NCBI GenBank assembly: GCA_965644295.1
Contig: CBFFRP010000446.1
Location: 46,330 to 110,329, forward strand
Source: Paraphysomonas bandaiensis
Lineage: Eukaryota > Chrysophyceae
Length of the DNA: 64,000 nucleotides
Reading direction: 5' to 3'
Every line of letters begins with the position of its first letter. Position 1 is the first letter of the stretch. The position numbers and the translations under genes are program-made. Shown here piece after piece: positions 11,186-20,929 of the stretch. The notes beneath the pieces were generated by a model. It was not told the DNA's origin, searched no databases, and saw nothing but the letters and a program-made list of their open reading frames with translations.

Positions 11186-11505
11186 CTATCGCCAAGGTGC
11201 GACCACCTCCTCTCTCTGTCCTTAACGTGCGCTAGCCCGGATGCTTGACTTCAAGTAGGCAGCTCAAACCCCAGATACCTTGAGGTGAACCCTGTCCCGG
11301 ATGCCTTTTTATTCGTCAAGGCTCAACGACGTCTACTACACAAGTGACACTTATTAGTGTCCCTTGTACCACACAAGCATTCGGCTATGAGTGGGCAGAA
11401 CAATATCTGCTGACTATATATGCCGCTCACGGTAGTTTCCTGGAGAAATATCTCCGGTACTTATTCCCAGAACAAAGGTGCGAGTCCGACTTTGTTGGCA
11501 TTCCA
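11186..11505 (+). repeat. Family A dispersed repeat, core copy
   Basis: Non-coding element core with TGACACTTATTAGTGTCCCT, a conserved TCTGCTGACTATATATGC and the short palindrome GGAGAAATATCTCC, ending near GTCCGACTTTGTTG. The same blocks recur at 30565-30925 and 46750-46990 (same orientation) and at 19660-20040 and 38685-38935 (reverse). Confidence 0.8.
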
Positions 11506-12054
11506 TTGGAAGCATTACTTTGATTTTTCTTTTGTACTCTAAGTCCAAGGCTTCCATAGATACCTCATCAAAGTTGATCTCAAAATATGACTCAACCTTT
11601 TGTTCTTTCGTGTCAATTGTTTAACACAAAAAGGAAAAGGAAGATCACTCACTATCACTCAGTGATACGCATTCCACGCTTGAGGTGATATTTTGCGCTC
11701 AACATATTTCCCATCGCACCACCACTCGCTGGGCAGCCAAACTTTATCTTTCCATCCATCGTGTTTGATTGCATGCTGCGACAGGTTGCGCGACCCATAG
11801 TGTTAAATTACGCACCTCTTCGTTATTAGCATTTATTTTCTTAAAGAACACTCCTGCAATGACGTCTGGTACCAGAATTCCGCTCATATCACTAATTCAT
11901 TACATGAATTATTATGTGAGATAGTCTTATGGATATTACATCAATCTTCCATATTGATCGTAAGCATTGGATTTTCGTGTAATAAAAAATGCCGTTTTTT
12001 AAATTTTCACTGTCAAAATATGACATGCAAAATTTTTTATCATTAATTGGAACA

Positions 12055-12135
12055 AGCTAGAGTCAATTATAATTGCAAATACGATTTGATATCCCAATTT
12101 CAATACTTGACAATTAATTTCTTCGCAGCCCTCGT
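12055..12135. repeat. Family B AT-rich element, end copy
   Basis: TCAATTATAATTGCAAAT and TATCCCAATTTCAA blocks match the copies near 10.6-10.8 kb. It ends CTTCGCAGCCCT, complementary to the AGGGCTGC start of those copies, which suggests terminal inverted repeats. Confidence 0.55.
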
Positions 12136-12393
12136 AACTCTTAACTACTGATATGAACTCCAATGACGTCCAATTCCATCAAGTATATTGCATGTATTAT
12201 TCATGTATCTACGTATGCAATCTTCACGGATACTACACTTTCTACATATACAAACTTAACTTTTTAGAGCAGTGATTATTTACATGATGCTCTGCACATC
12301 ACAGCATTCAAGTCCACCGATATATATATGATAGCTATATATCATATTATGGTTACACTCATCATAAACATCTAACATGGGAGCATCACAAGC

Positions 12394-15300
12394 TTATCTG
12401 GAATGTTGTGATACTGACGATCGTCTCCTGTTGACCAATGCTGATCCCCGTCTACCCGGTCCTCCAGATGTAGACGAACGTCGGCCACTAGGCGGCATAC
12501 TAGTCTCCCGTTGTATTCTCCTTGTTGGGGCAGGCACAGAGCTTTTTGTAGTAGGGTTACTGCTGCTACTGGTCACTGAAACATGGTCATTTTCCAATTC
12601 GTAGGCGACGTCAAAATCTGCATCATCATTATCCTCTGGAATATTGTGTCCAGCAGATTTGCGAGAAGGGGTCGAGCGCTGCGATCGACTGGACCTTGAG
12701 CTCTTTTGGGATTCCATTAAAGCTAGACGAGCTAGTCTTTTTCGCTCAAGTTTTTCCTTAAGGCGTTCTTCCTTCGACTTTTTGTTCTTTTTAGGCTTTT
12801 TCTTCCTGCGAATGAATACATTTCAAATAACACTATATTGCACAGTGTACATATTACACAACGCCTGAAAATTTATATGAACGCATGCTGCACTGTACGC
12901 AAAACATGCTACGAGATTTATATATATTCGCGCACAGTGCCATTACCTAGCCTTTGGGTTATATCCCCACATTGCTCCTGCTCCAACTACAATCGCCCTA
13001 TTCTTCTCTGTTAGTACGAACTCCTCCTCAGAGCTCGAGCTGGACTCCTTCATCTCCTGCAAACACAAATTCATATATATTCGTTACTGCACACACATGT
13101 AATATAAAGCTGTAACATTGGGCATACATCACATCGCGGCATAGTTACCGCAATGCATAACGCTAAATACTAAATATAGAGCACATCTTATTCCCAAGCA
13201 CACACCTCCTCGGTGATATAGGTGTCCATATCTTCCTCCTCATCGTCATCTATGAAACTTTCTATTTCTTCGTCAGTCTATACACACAGAATTTAGTACA
13301 CACTACAAACATATAAAAAATATACTGCACTACAGAGAGTTCCATATACCCGGTACTACATTGCAGCAACAGCACACTTTTATTACCTTTTTCTCTCTGA
13401 ACTTTTCCCACGACCTTTTCGTAGCCTTGGCACACTGCACCGTATGAAACACACACTTAATACATCCTAGCCTACACCTCCTCGCTGTCCTGCTCACGCA
13501 AAACATTAAGCATACTTCGGTCCAGGATAACTTCTTGTGTGTTGGGGTACCTTCTCAGTAGTCGATAAAACCTAAGGAACTGCCTCCATGGCATTTGAAA
13601 TACACCCCCACTGCAAAAGCCATGTTACAACACTCTAGTTAATGGTAACAGCATACACCGCATAGCATACACACACGCCCCGTACAGCACATATGTCGAA
13701 CATACTACGAAATGAATGTAGCGTGTGCGTATCACGATCATGATCTACCTGCCATTGATAGATAACAGCTGTACAGTGAAGTTGATATTGGACCGTGGTG
13801 GTACTGTAGGTCCCATCCAGTAATTGCCATACGCGAAGTCGTATCTGACCTGCGTTTAAATGCATAAAAATGAATTACTCTGAATTCATACATTAAAACA
13901 CTACACATAGAATACTATCCACAACAGACTGAGATGTGGACCACAAAATACAATGGCATACCTTTATTGTAGAAGTTTCTCCTAGTGTCATATGTCTCAC
14001 ACCTACATCCAGTCCCCGGACTACATGTCCTCTCCTAGAGGGAATCAGACGGACGATGAGCTGACCTCTACACACATAACGTGATTAACAACATTGAATA
14101 CGGTGTCCACACATATAAACACAATGTAGTACATAACCACCTGTCTTTTTGGTGCACGTCCGCTATATTTTCATCGACCTGTTTCTGGACCTAATGGTAA
14201 CATACATCATTGCAAAGCATAAATACACTAATGCCGAGAGCAATGGCACTGGAAGTTTACGCACATCAAAGTACTTGAGCGGAAACCATTGGGTGACACC
14301 CACAGTAGCTGACAGCACAGTTTGCCTCTGCTTGTGAATAACTCTGTCACAGGCAATTAAAATATCATAATTTAATAGTGCATATTACTAAGTGTAGTGT
14401 ATAGTGTGGTAATTATACTACAGCGAATTCATTGCGTGAGAATATACACTTACTCCGCCACTGACTGCCGCCTGCTACTAGAGGGTCTACTACCATCAGT
14501 AGGAAATAGCTGACCCCATTGAGTCTGAGCAAAATTCCCTATAGCACTGCAGAATAGTATTTAAAGTAACACATCCGCTGGCATGCATTTAGTAGCGCGT
14601 CTCACCTTAGCCCTGATACCATTTTAGAAACTAGGGCGGACTTGGGCTTTTCTGGATCCATTTCCTCCTCAATAAATGTGGCCACATCGCTTTCCTGGCT
14701 TATATCTTGTGCTGCTGCGGTGTAATTTTCCTGTAGAATATATTTCACAATAATTACACAATAGAAAAAATATGTAGAACTGAAACATAAAAAGGATACA
14801 TCACGATATATGGAAACAAATTCACAGCAAGAAGATATATAAAAAATATGTCAGCAAGTCAACGAGGAAAACTATTAACCATGCATGCATTGAAAATTTA
14901 CCTCATTCTCTCTAGTTTCATCATCCTCGTCATCAGAAACATGCAAGTCGTGGTCTATCCTAGGGGTAACCCCTCTTTCGGTGCGTTCGAAGTACTCTGG
15001 ATGAGTATCTTGCAGGGACTGCTCAGTGCATAAGCCACTATCAGATTGTTCGCTGGAAATCTTCTTCGATGCAAATTGGTCACGCGACGAAGACAGTTCA
15101 TCCTCTTCTTCACTCTCAGAAATTTCTTCCCCAGCATTTTCTAATAAACTTCTGTCCTCCATCACTAGTGGCGGAACAGATTTAGACCGCGATGATGCAG
15201 ATGTCTCCGACCCCCCTTCCCAACGTCTCCATGCCGGTACATCACTCTGGTCTACATCGCCTTCAGATCCATCCTCTTCTATCATATTTTCGGTCTCATA

Positions 15301-17084
15301 TTCAAACACGGGTTCCTTCGGTTCCGGTCGCTGAAGCTCATCGTCTTCTCCTGGAAGGTACACATTCTCATCTCCAAAGAGGTCCTCTGTGGCATCTTGT
15401 ATTGTCACTGATTCAAAATCCTTTTCTTCGGCATCATCCCTACTTCCCTCACTAATACTCTGATTTCCAGGATGATTCTCACTCTGACTTTCTATCTGAC
15501 TACCTCGTCTACTTTCACCTTCGCTATTCACCTGGCTTTCTACAATACTATCTGATATACTCCCTACTTGACTTTGCTGCCTCAGAGAGTTCTCAGCCGC
15601 TGAAATGACAGAGCTACTATCCATAGACTCACCATGTGAGGCCTCTTCGATTGGATCGTGTATTCCCAGCTCTTCGTGGCTGGATGTCGAGCTATTACTT
15701 TTCGCTATAATCTCGTCTTTTTCAACGGAAGGTGTGCTCTGACCAGACGATATTGACAATCTCGTGCTTCGTATCTTCTTCACAAATATGTTCGCACCTC
15801 CTATGAAGAAGTGATTCAGAGCCTTACCCGCTTCAATCTCACTAAATGACTTTGGAAAGGAAGGTGCCAATTTGCGGAATTGCTCCACTGAGATCTTTAT
15901 ACTGCCCAGATCGCCATGTTTACGGAATCGATTATGGTCATAGAGGTTAATCTGAAACAAATGCATCGCATCTAAACTCCCCTCCTTGCGTTGACGACGG
16001 GAGTTAGGGCGGTTCAGCTGACCCAGTTGCCGTAAACGAAGTTCTTCAGTTAATACGTCTTCCACGCGGAACGTAAAGACATTTCCGGAAGTCCATTCGG
16101 GATCGCATGTGTTATCGATGACCTTCGTACGACCCATACTACGTCCCAAAAATATTACCTCGCAGAATGGGTCAGACAAGCCGATAGCATCCATTTTATC
16201 AAGAGACTCTGCTCGAACTATCTTGAGATAACATATATTGGCATTAATTCCAAACTGCACACCCAATCGGCCATGATATTCCCTGAGGGATAAATTAAGT
16301 CGAATGGGCTTCTGATTGGATACATTGGCAAGTTTTAGGAGCTGCGGTCGTGTTATCTCCACATGCCCTGCATGACACAGAAAATACAAAATAAAATCAC
16401 AGGTGCTAGAGCTTCATACTCACCTAGAAAGTCATTAAAGTTGAAGTAATCTCTGTCGAACACCTCCATCTTCAATATGTCATCCCCTTTCTTTATTTTG
16501 TGTACAGCATCTATCTCACATGGCACAACAAAAGTTTCGTTGTTCCAACGTGGATTTATTGTTCTTGGTCTTGTCCTAGTAGTACCAACACGTTTACCTC
16601 CAAATTGAAGGCATACAAAGGGGTCGGACGAACCATGAGCGTCGGCAATAGGTAGTCGCTTCGCACCTAATATTTGAACATGCACACATGTTCCACTTAC
16701 ACCAGAGGGAAATTTAACATACTGCACGGGCTCACGGTGGACAGTTTTACCATTATGAATTACCCTACTCTTGACTTTGATCTCAACGATGTCGAATAGT
16801 TTCGGAAATGAACGCGAATCGCCTCGTATCTGAATCTTCTTACGCACAGCTGGCCCGATGACCACAATACGCCGCACGTGATCCTTCGTCTTAACGAAAC
16901 TATGAGCATACTCATCACACTCTTTGCACAGATAGTTACACCGCTGACACTGTTGGCAGTATTTAATGACCAGCCCCGGATTGCTTCTCGTCTTCTTGTT
17001 GCCTAAACACCGCTGACAGAACACAGCCGCAGGGATGGCGTGAGGGGGGGACTTCTCGATATGATACCGCAGAGGCTCGATCAT
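12394..17084 (-). CDS. Zinc-cluster, double C2 and FKBP-like multidomain protein (13 exons)
   Basis: Exons (minus): 17084-16424, 16367-14902, 14730-14606, 14546-14454, 14343-14265, 14190-14141, 14067-13962, 13849-13749, 13610-13478, 13434-13387, 13277-13206, 13056-12947, 12805-12394. All phases agree; about 1151 residues. Residues 23-69 hold a Cys/His cluster (CxxC at 23, 43 and 53, His 61 and 69), probably zinc-binding. A C2 domain starts near 130 (GSSDPFVCLQF, TINPRWNNETF), a second near 262 (GLSDPFCEVIF, CDPEWTSG). C2 domains usually bind phospholipid, often with calcium. A long acidic Ser/Glu-rich linker follows (about 430-700). Residues about 826-894 resemble the C-terminal half of an FKBP prolyl isomerase (VVRGLDVGVRHMTLGE, DFAYG, VPPRSNINFTVQLL). 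The usual pocket Trp is Leu and the FDSS-type front half is not evident, so catalysis is doubtful. The tail is acidic, then Lys-rich and Ser/Arg-rich. Exon 5 could instead end near 14230. It may be two genes, but the frame argues for one. Confidence 0.72.
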
Positions 17085-17600
17085 GCGGCTATGGCACGAT
17101 ACAGGAGGTTATCTGAGTGTACTGTAATCGTGTTCTGGTTATGTATGTGTGTGTGTGTGTGAGCGTGGCATACTTAAACTGCTCGACGTGTACAGGTACA
17201 GCTGTGTAGGTGTACGTGTACATGTACAGCACAGCAGTACAGTGTCAGTGGACTCTACCAGCTACCAGCGTATAGTATAGTCATACATCCGTTAAGAAGA
17301 AATAACCGAAAGAGATCTAAAAAACTGAAACTGAAAAAAAGAAATGAGTGTGGACTGAAATTATAATCATCTCTTCAAGATACTTCCGTTTTCAAGTCCT
17401 TCACATTAAAGTCTACAAACTGAAACATCCCTTTGTGTCTTCTGAAGATCGATGTACCTGAGGCCTCCAGTGAGTGTTGTTTTTTTAATGGCTCCAACAC
17501 ACACCCTCCAAGGCTGGACACACACATACACACACAACCCACAGGCGCTGTGCTCATTATTTCCTGGAGATTAGTGAGACTCCCGTTAACCACGTGAAGC
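17085..17600. promoter_or_regulatory. Shared upstream region of the C2/FKBP-like gene and the eL8 gene
   Basis: A divergent gene pair shares about 520 bp. A TATGTATGTGTGTGTGTGTG tract (about 17140-17162) lies 55 bp from the minus-strand ATG. A CACACACATACACACAC tract (about 17518-17536) lies about 65 bp before the eL8 ATG. Palindromic ACGTGTAC/GTACACGT and TGTACATG words lie near 17185-17225. No TATA box can be placed with confidence. Confidence 0.5.
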
Positions 17601-18619
17601 ATGGTAACTCACATTGTTACATCACTGGAGAGATCATTTCACGTGTTTGTTTCATGTAGCCGGCTAAGAATCCTAAGAACAAGGGCGGAAAGCAGGAGGT
17701 GAAGAAGGTGAAGGTCGCCAACCCTCTCTTCCAGGCTAAGCCTAGAAACTCTAGAATCGGTGGAGATGTTCGGGTATAAATAGCGGGTGCCTAACCGCAA
17801 TGACATAAATTAATGGCTGTGTCTGCATTCTTCAGGGCAAGGGCAAGGATCTCTCCAGGTTTGTGCGTTGGCCACGCAATGTCCGCATTCAGCGCCAGAA
17901 GAAGGTACGCAGTCGTTTGTTCCTTTTGAGTATTGATGTAGACGAGTGTCTTATCTCTGTCGCGTATAGGTTCTTCTTCAGCGCCTTAAGGTCCCTCCGG
18001 CCATTGCTCAGTTCAACAACACCTTGGACAAGAACCAGGCTGCTGAGCTCATGAAGCTTCTTGTTAAGTACCAGCCCGAGACCAAGGACGCCAAGAAGGA
18101 GCGCCTCGAGGCTATGGCCGCTTCTGCTGCTGCCGGCGAGGCTGTTGCCGCTGGAACTCCTCCTCCTGTTCTCAAGTTTGGTCTTAAGCACATCACCACT
18201 CTTATTGAGCAGAAGAAGGCTTCCCTTGTTGTGATTGCTCACGACGTAGACCCCATTGAGCTCGTTGTGTGGCTTCCTGCTCTGTGCCGCAAGATGAACG
18301 TCCCTTTCTGCATTGTCAAGGTTTGTGAAATGCTTACGCTGTTGGCTGAACTCAATTGATTGATTGTTAGGGCAAGAGCCGTCTCGGAACTCTTGTGCAC
18401 AAGAAGAACTGCGCTGTTGTCGCCCTCACTTCTGTGAAGCCTGAGGATAACAACAAGCTCGCTACTCTTCAGCAGAATGCTCGCGCCCAGTTCAACCAGA
18501 ACGTTGTGCGCAAGTGGGGCGGGGGCATCATGGGTCTCAAGACCGTTGCCAAGCTCGACAAGAGAAAGAAGCAGCTTGATGCGGAGCTTGCCAAGATTGC
18601 TAATGCCAGCAAGAACTAA
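17601..18619 (+). CDS. RPL7A: 60S ribosomal protein eL8 (L7a)
   Basis: Five exons: 17601-17603, 17660-17773, 17836-17904, 17970-18320 and 18371-18619; 261 residues, close to the usual 266. This is a component of the large cytosolic ribosomal subunit near the 5.8S/28S rRNA. The L7Ae-type RNA-binding core is clear: [20 protein letters not shown], then [20 protein letters not shown] and [20 protein letters not shown]. The N-terminal basic [11 protein letters not shown] and [15 protein letters not shown] are also diagnostic. The first exon is only the ATG, with the donor GTAACT immediately after it. Codon choice leans to C- and G-ending codons (AAG, CTC, GCC) more than neighbouring genes, as expected for high expression. 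A poly(A)-type signal lies at 18736. Confidence 0.96.
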
Positions 18620-18735
18620 ATGTCTCCATTGCTTTGATTTGCTTCAAGAACAGTAATTAACGTGAAAGTCTCACTTCTCTTATTTAAGGCTTACATTGTA
18701 ACTGCCAGCAAGCTGTAATTGTCTACATAGTACCC

Positions 18736-18741
18736 AATAAA
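18736..18741 (+). terminator. AATAAA polyadenylation-type signal of the eL8 gene
   Basis: AATAAA in CCCAATAAAAGTTCC, about 117 bp after the eL8 stop codon. It is the only such hexamer I see directly downstream. Confidence 0.5.
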
Positions 18742-19167
18742 AGTTCCGCGGCTCTAAGTCACGAGGGAGTAGTTTGAAAGTTATGTAAGAGATGCGACTC
18801 TTAAGACATTGAGGATGAGTTAGTGGCACGATAGTTTCTGATGTGAAAGAACATAGTGTAATGTTGGCGCCTTTTGTTTACGTTGTTGGAATTGTTCTAC
18901 TTCATGATTCTAGAAACCATTCTTCAAACTTCAAAGCTTCTAATCATTAAAGCAGCTTCTAGTTTCCTATCATTTATCTTAATAAACTCATGCTGCATTC
19001 GTTTTAATTAATTGCATTGCAACAATTGATAACAAACTACGTACGCATACTAGCTTCCTAGCTTGCCCAACTGTTACTTCATTCCAGGGGCGACGCTTCA
19101 TACGTAAAAGCAAAAGAAGATCGAAATTACGAGAAGTCATACTTTTGAGTAAATTTTCTCATAGCTA

Positions 19168-19345
19168 TCTTAGCTCTACTGAGTAATCATACTAGTTGTG
19201 GCATGCAAGTGTTGAGGCGTAATCAAATCTTTTACCATCAACCAAACGCTGCGCTGTGTTGACATTCGGAGCTAGTACCTCAGTTCCTCACTATAATCAT
19301 CTTCTTCATTAAGAAAAAATATATTAATATGATCTTTCCGTCCGG
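19168..19345 (+). repeat. Family D dispersed repeat
   Basis: Second copy of the block set described at 10915-11110 (CTTAGCTCTACTGA, GGCATGCAAGTG, CTTCTTCATTAAGAAAA, TTTCCGTCCG), clearly diverged from it. Confidence 0.6.
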
Positions 19346-19659
19346 TATATGAGATTTGCGTCTTCTCGACTGCCTTAAATACATATACTTTTAATAGTAG
19401 CAGCATATTGTTGCCCAGTTGACGCTCGACAATCGGGCGCCATTTTATGAGTTTGTCAAAACATGTACGAACGTCGTGGAAGTTAAGCTGGTGTTCATCT
19501 TCCTACTGTAATTCTATTGATGCGCATTGAAATACTTTCAAGTCGTCTCGTAACAAGCGACAGAAACTAATAGCGATCAATCATTGAAAATATGGAGCCC
19601 CACCGAGTATATAGTTCTATTATTGATGATTCATGATTCACTATCACAAATAATTTCCC

Positions 19660-20040
19660 TCGACAAAGTCGGACTCGCACCTTTTCGTGGTGTTCTGTGG
19701 GATAAGCACAGGAGAGATTCTCTCTGGGAAACTAACGTGAGCCGCAAACATAGTCAGCAGATATTGTTCTGCCCACTCATAGCCGAATGCTTGCGTGGTA
19801 CAAGGGACACCAATAAGTGTCACTTGTGTAGACGTCTTTGGGCCCTGACGAATAAACAGGCATCCGGGACAGGGCCCACCTCAAGGGTAGCCGGGGTATT
19901 GGGCTGCCTGCTGCAGTCAAGCCTCCGGAATGTTCACCTTAAGAACTCAGAGCGGAAGTGGTAACACCTTGGTGCTTGCGGCGACTCACAAGCAGCTTCC
20001 GTAGCGTTAAATAGTAGGATATATATGAAAGTCTGATTAT
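19660..20040 (-). repeat. Family A dispersed repeat, reverse orientation
   Basis: Reverse complement of the family A core. It begins near CAACAAAGTCGGAC-like sequence (19663) and contains the reversed TGTCACTTGTGTAGACGTC and ATATTGTTCTGCCC blocks. It ends with CACCTTGGTGCTTGCGGCG and TTCCGTAGCGTTAAATAGTAGGATATATATG. A 126-codon open frame crossing it (19584-19964) is accidental. Confidence 0.75.
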
Positions 20041-20657
20041 TACATGAGTACGGTTGCGTACAGAAACTAGTTTATGTCTATAGACTAGCTATTAACTAGA
20101 TTTGCTATATACTACTAGTGGCGGGCAACCGTCTTGGGACTGCTTGTGCATCGCTGCGAGCACCATGGTGCAACCGTCCCTTGTAGTGAGGTTGGTCGGG
20201 GGGTCTACCTTTGGGCAATGTGTCTGGCGGGCCTGTGCCATGGATTATGTGGGGTGTGTGTGAGGCGAGATGTATATGAGAGTGCAAGTCGGTGGTGGAG
20301 ATGGTGCTGGTTGTTGAGGTAGGGTTTCGGCCACAAGTAAGGAGGAGTTGTTTCCGGAGTGGTTGCGCTTGCCTCTGGGTGTGGAGTGGATGTCGCCTGG
20401 AGTAGCTGGAGTACTTTTGGTGTCGGGTGGGTATCCTGGGGCTGGCGTTGCTTTGCGTGTGTCGGGACCGGTGTCGCCGGTGCCGTGTCTACGTTGTGGT
20501 GTCTGTGTCCCCTATTGCGAAGCATGCGGAGCCCTCCATCATATAGGGGGAGTAGGATAGAGGCGATGGATTTTTCTAGGGCGTGGAATTGATGTTCGAG
20601 CAGTGAGCTGGATATGTGGCGTCCGAATGCGTCGGCCATTTGTTAAATAGTAGGATA
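20006..20657. repeat. 16-bp direct repeats bracketing a GC-rich insert
   Basis: GTTAAATAGTAGGATA occurs at about 20006-20021 and again at about 20642-20657. The DNA between is distinctly more GC-rich than the surroundings and carries the 144-codon frame at 20205-20639. This resembles an insertion or recombination within a family A element. Confidence 0.6.
20205..20639 (-). CDS. Hypothetical Pro/His/Thr-rich ORF in a GC-rich insert
   Basis: An open frame of 144 codons starting MADAFGRHISSSLLEHQF and followed by a low-complexity Pro/His/Thr-rich tail. I recognise no domain. The first 50 residues look helical and could be the start of a retroelement gag-like protein, but this is a guess. The flanking direct repeats and the base composition mark it as inserted DNA rather than a resident gene. 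It may not be expressed. Confidence 0.3.
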   Translation of the reverse strand: MADAFGRHISSSLLEHQFHALEKSIASILLPLYDGGLRMLRNRGHRHHNVDTAPATPVPTHAKQRQPQDTHPTPKVLQLLQATSTPHPEASATTPETTPPYLWPKPYLNNQHHLHHRLALSYTSRLTHTPHNPWHRPARHIAQR

Positions 20658-20929
20658 AAAAAGTGTGTTATTATGGTCAAGTTAGTTTGCTTGTAAATTA
20701 TGTCGAATAAGTATCTGAATATATAAAACGTAAATAATGGAATTATATTTAGGGAGCACAGTGGAGCATAAGCGACTCCATTTTTCCTACTGTCTTAAGC
20801 CATTCAACAATTCTACCAAAAGATGTGTATTGCATTACTCAAAATTACGTCGCTGAAAAATATAGAATATACACTATTAAATATCAAATAACATCGAACA
20901 AATCGAGAAAACAAATGTGACAACTAGTG

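Larger units (their letters stand above)
9469..12393. other. Gene-free, repeat-rich interval
   Basis: About 2.9 kb with no convincing ORF. It is assembled from diverged copies of several dispersed non-coding families (C, B, D and A, in that order), listed separately. Near 9560-9660 is a poly-T/TTTT-rich stretch with alternating AAAACC and GGTTTT motifs. The 88-codon frame at 9665 shows no coding character. Confidence 0.6.
18742..20929. other. Repeat-rich interval between eL8 and EXO1
   Basis: Holds family D (19168-19345) and a reversed family A copy (19660-20040), then a GC-rich island (about 20110-20640) flanked by a 16-bp direct repeat, listed below. The remainder is AT-rich with no recognisable gene. 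Confidence 0.6.

Noticed and set aside
19584-19964. 126-codon plus-strand ORF
   Set aside because: It overlaps a reversed copy of non-coding family A, and the same frame is not kept open in the other copies.
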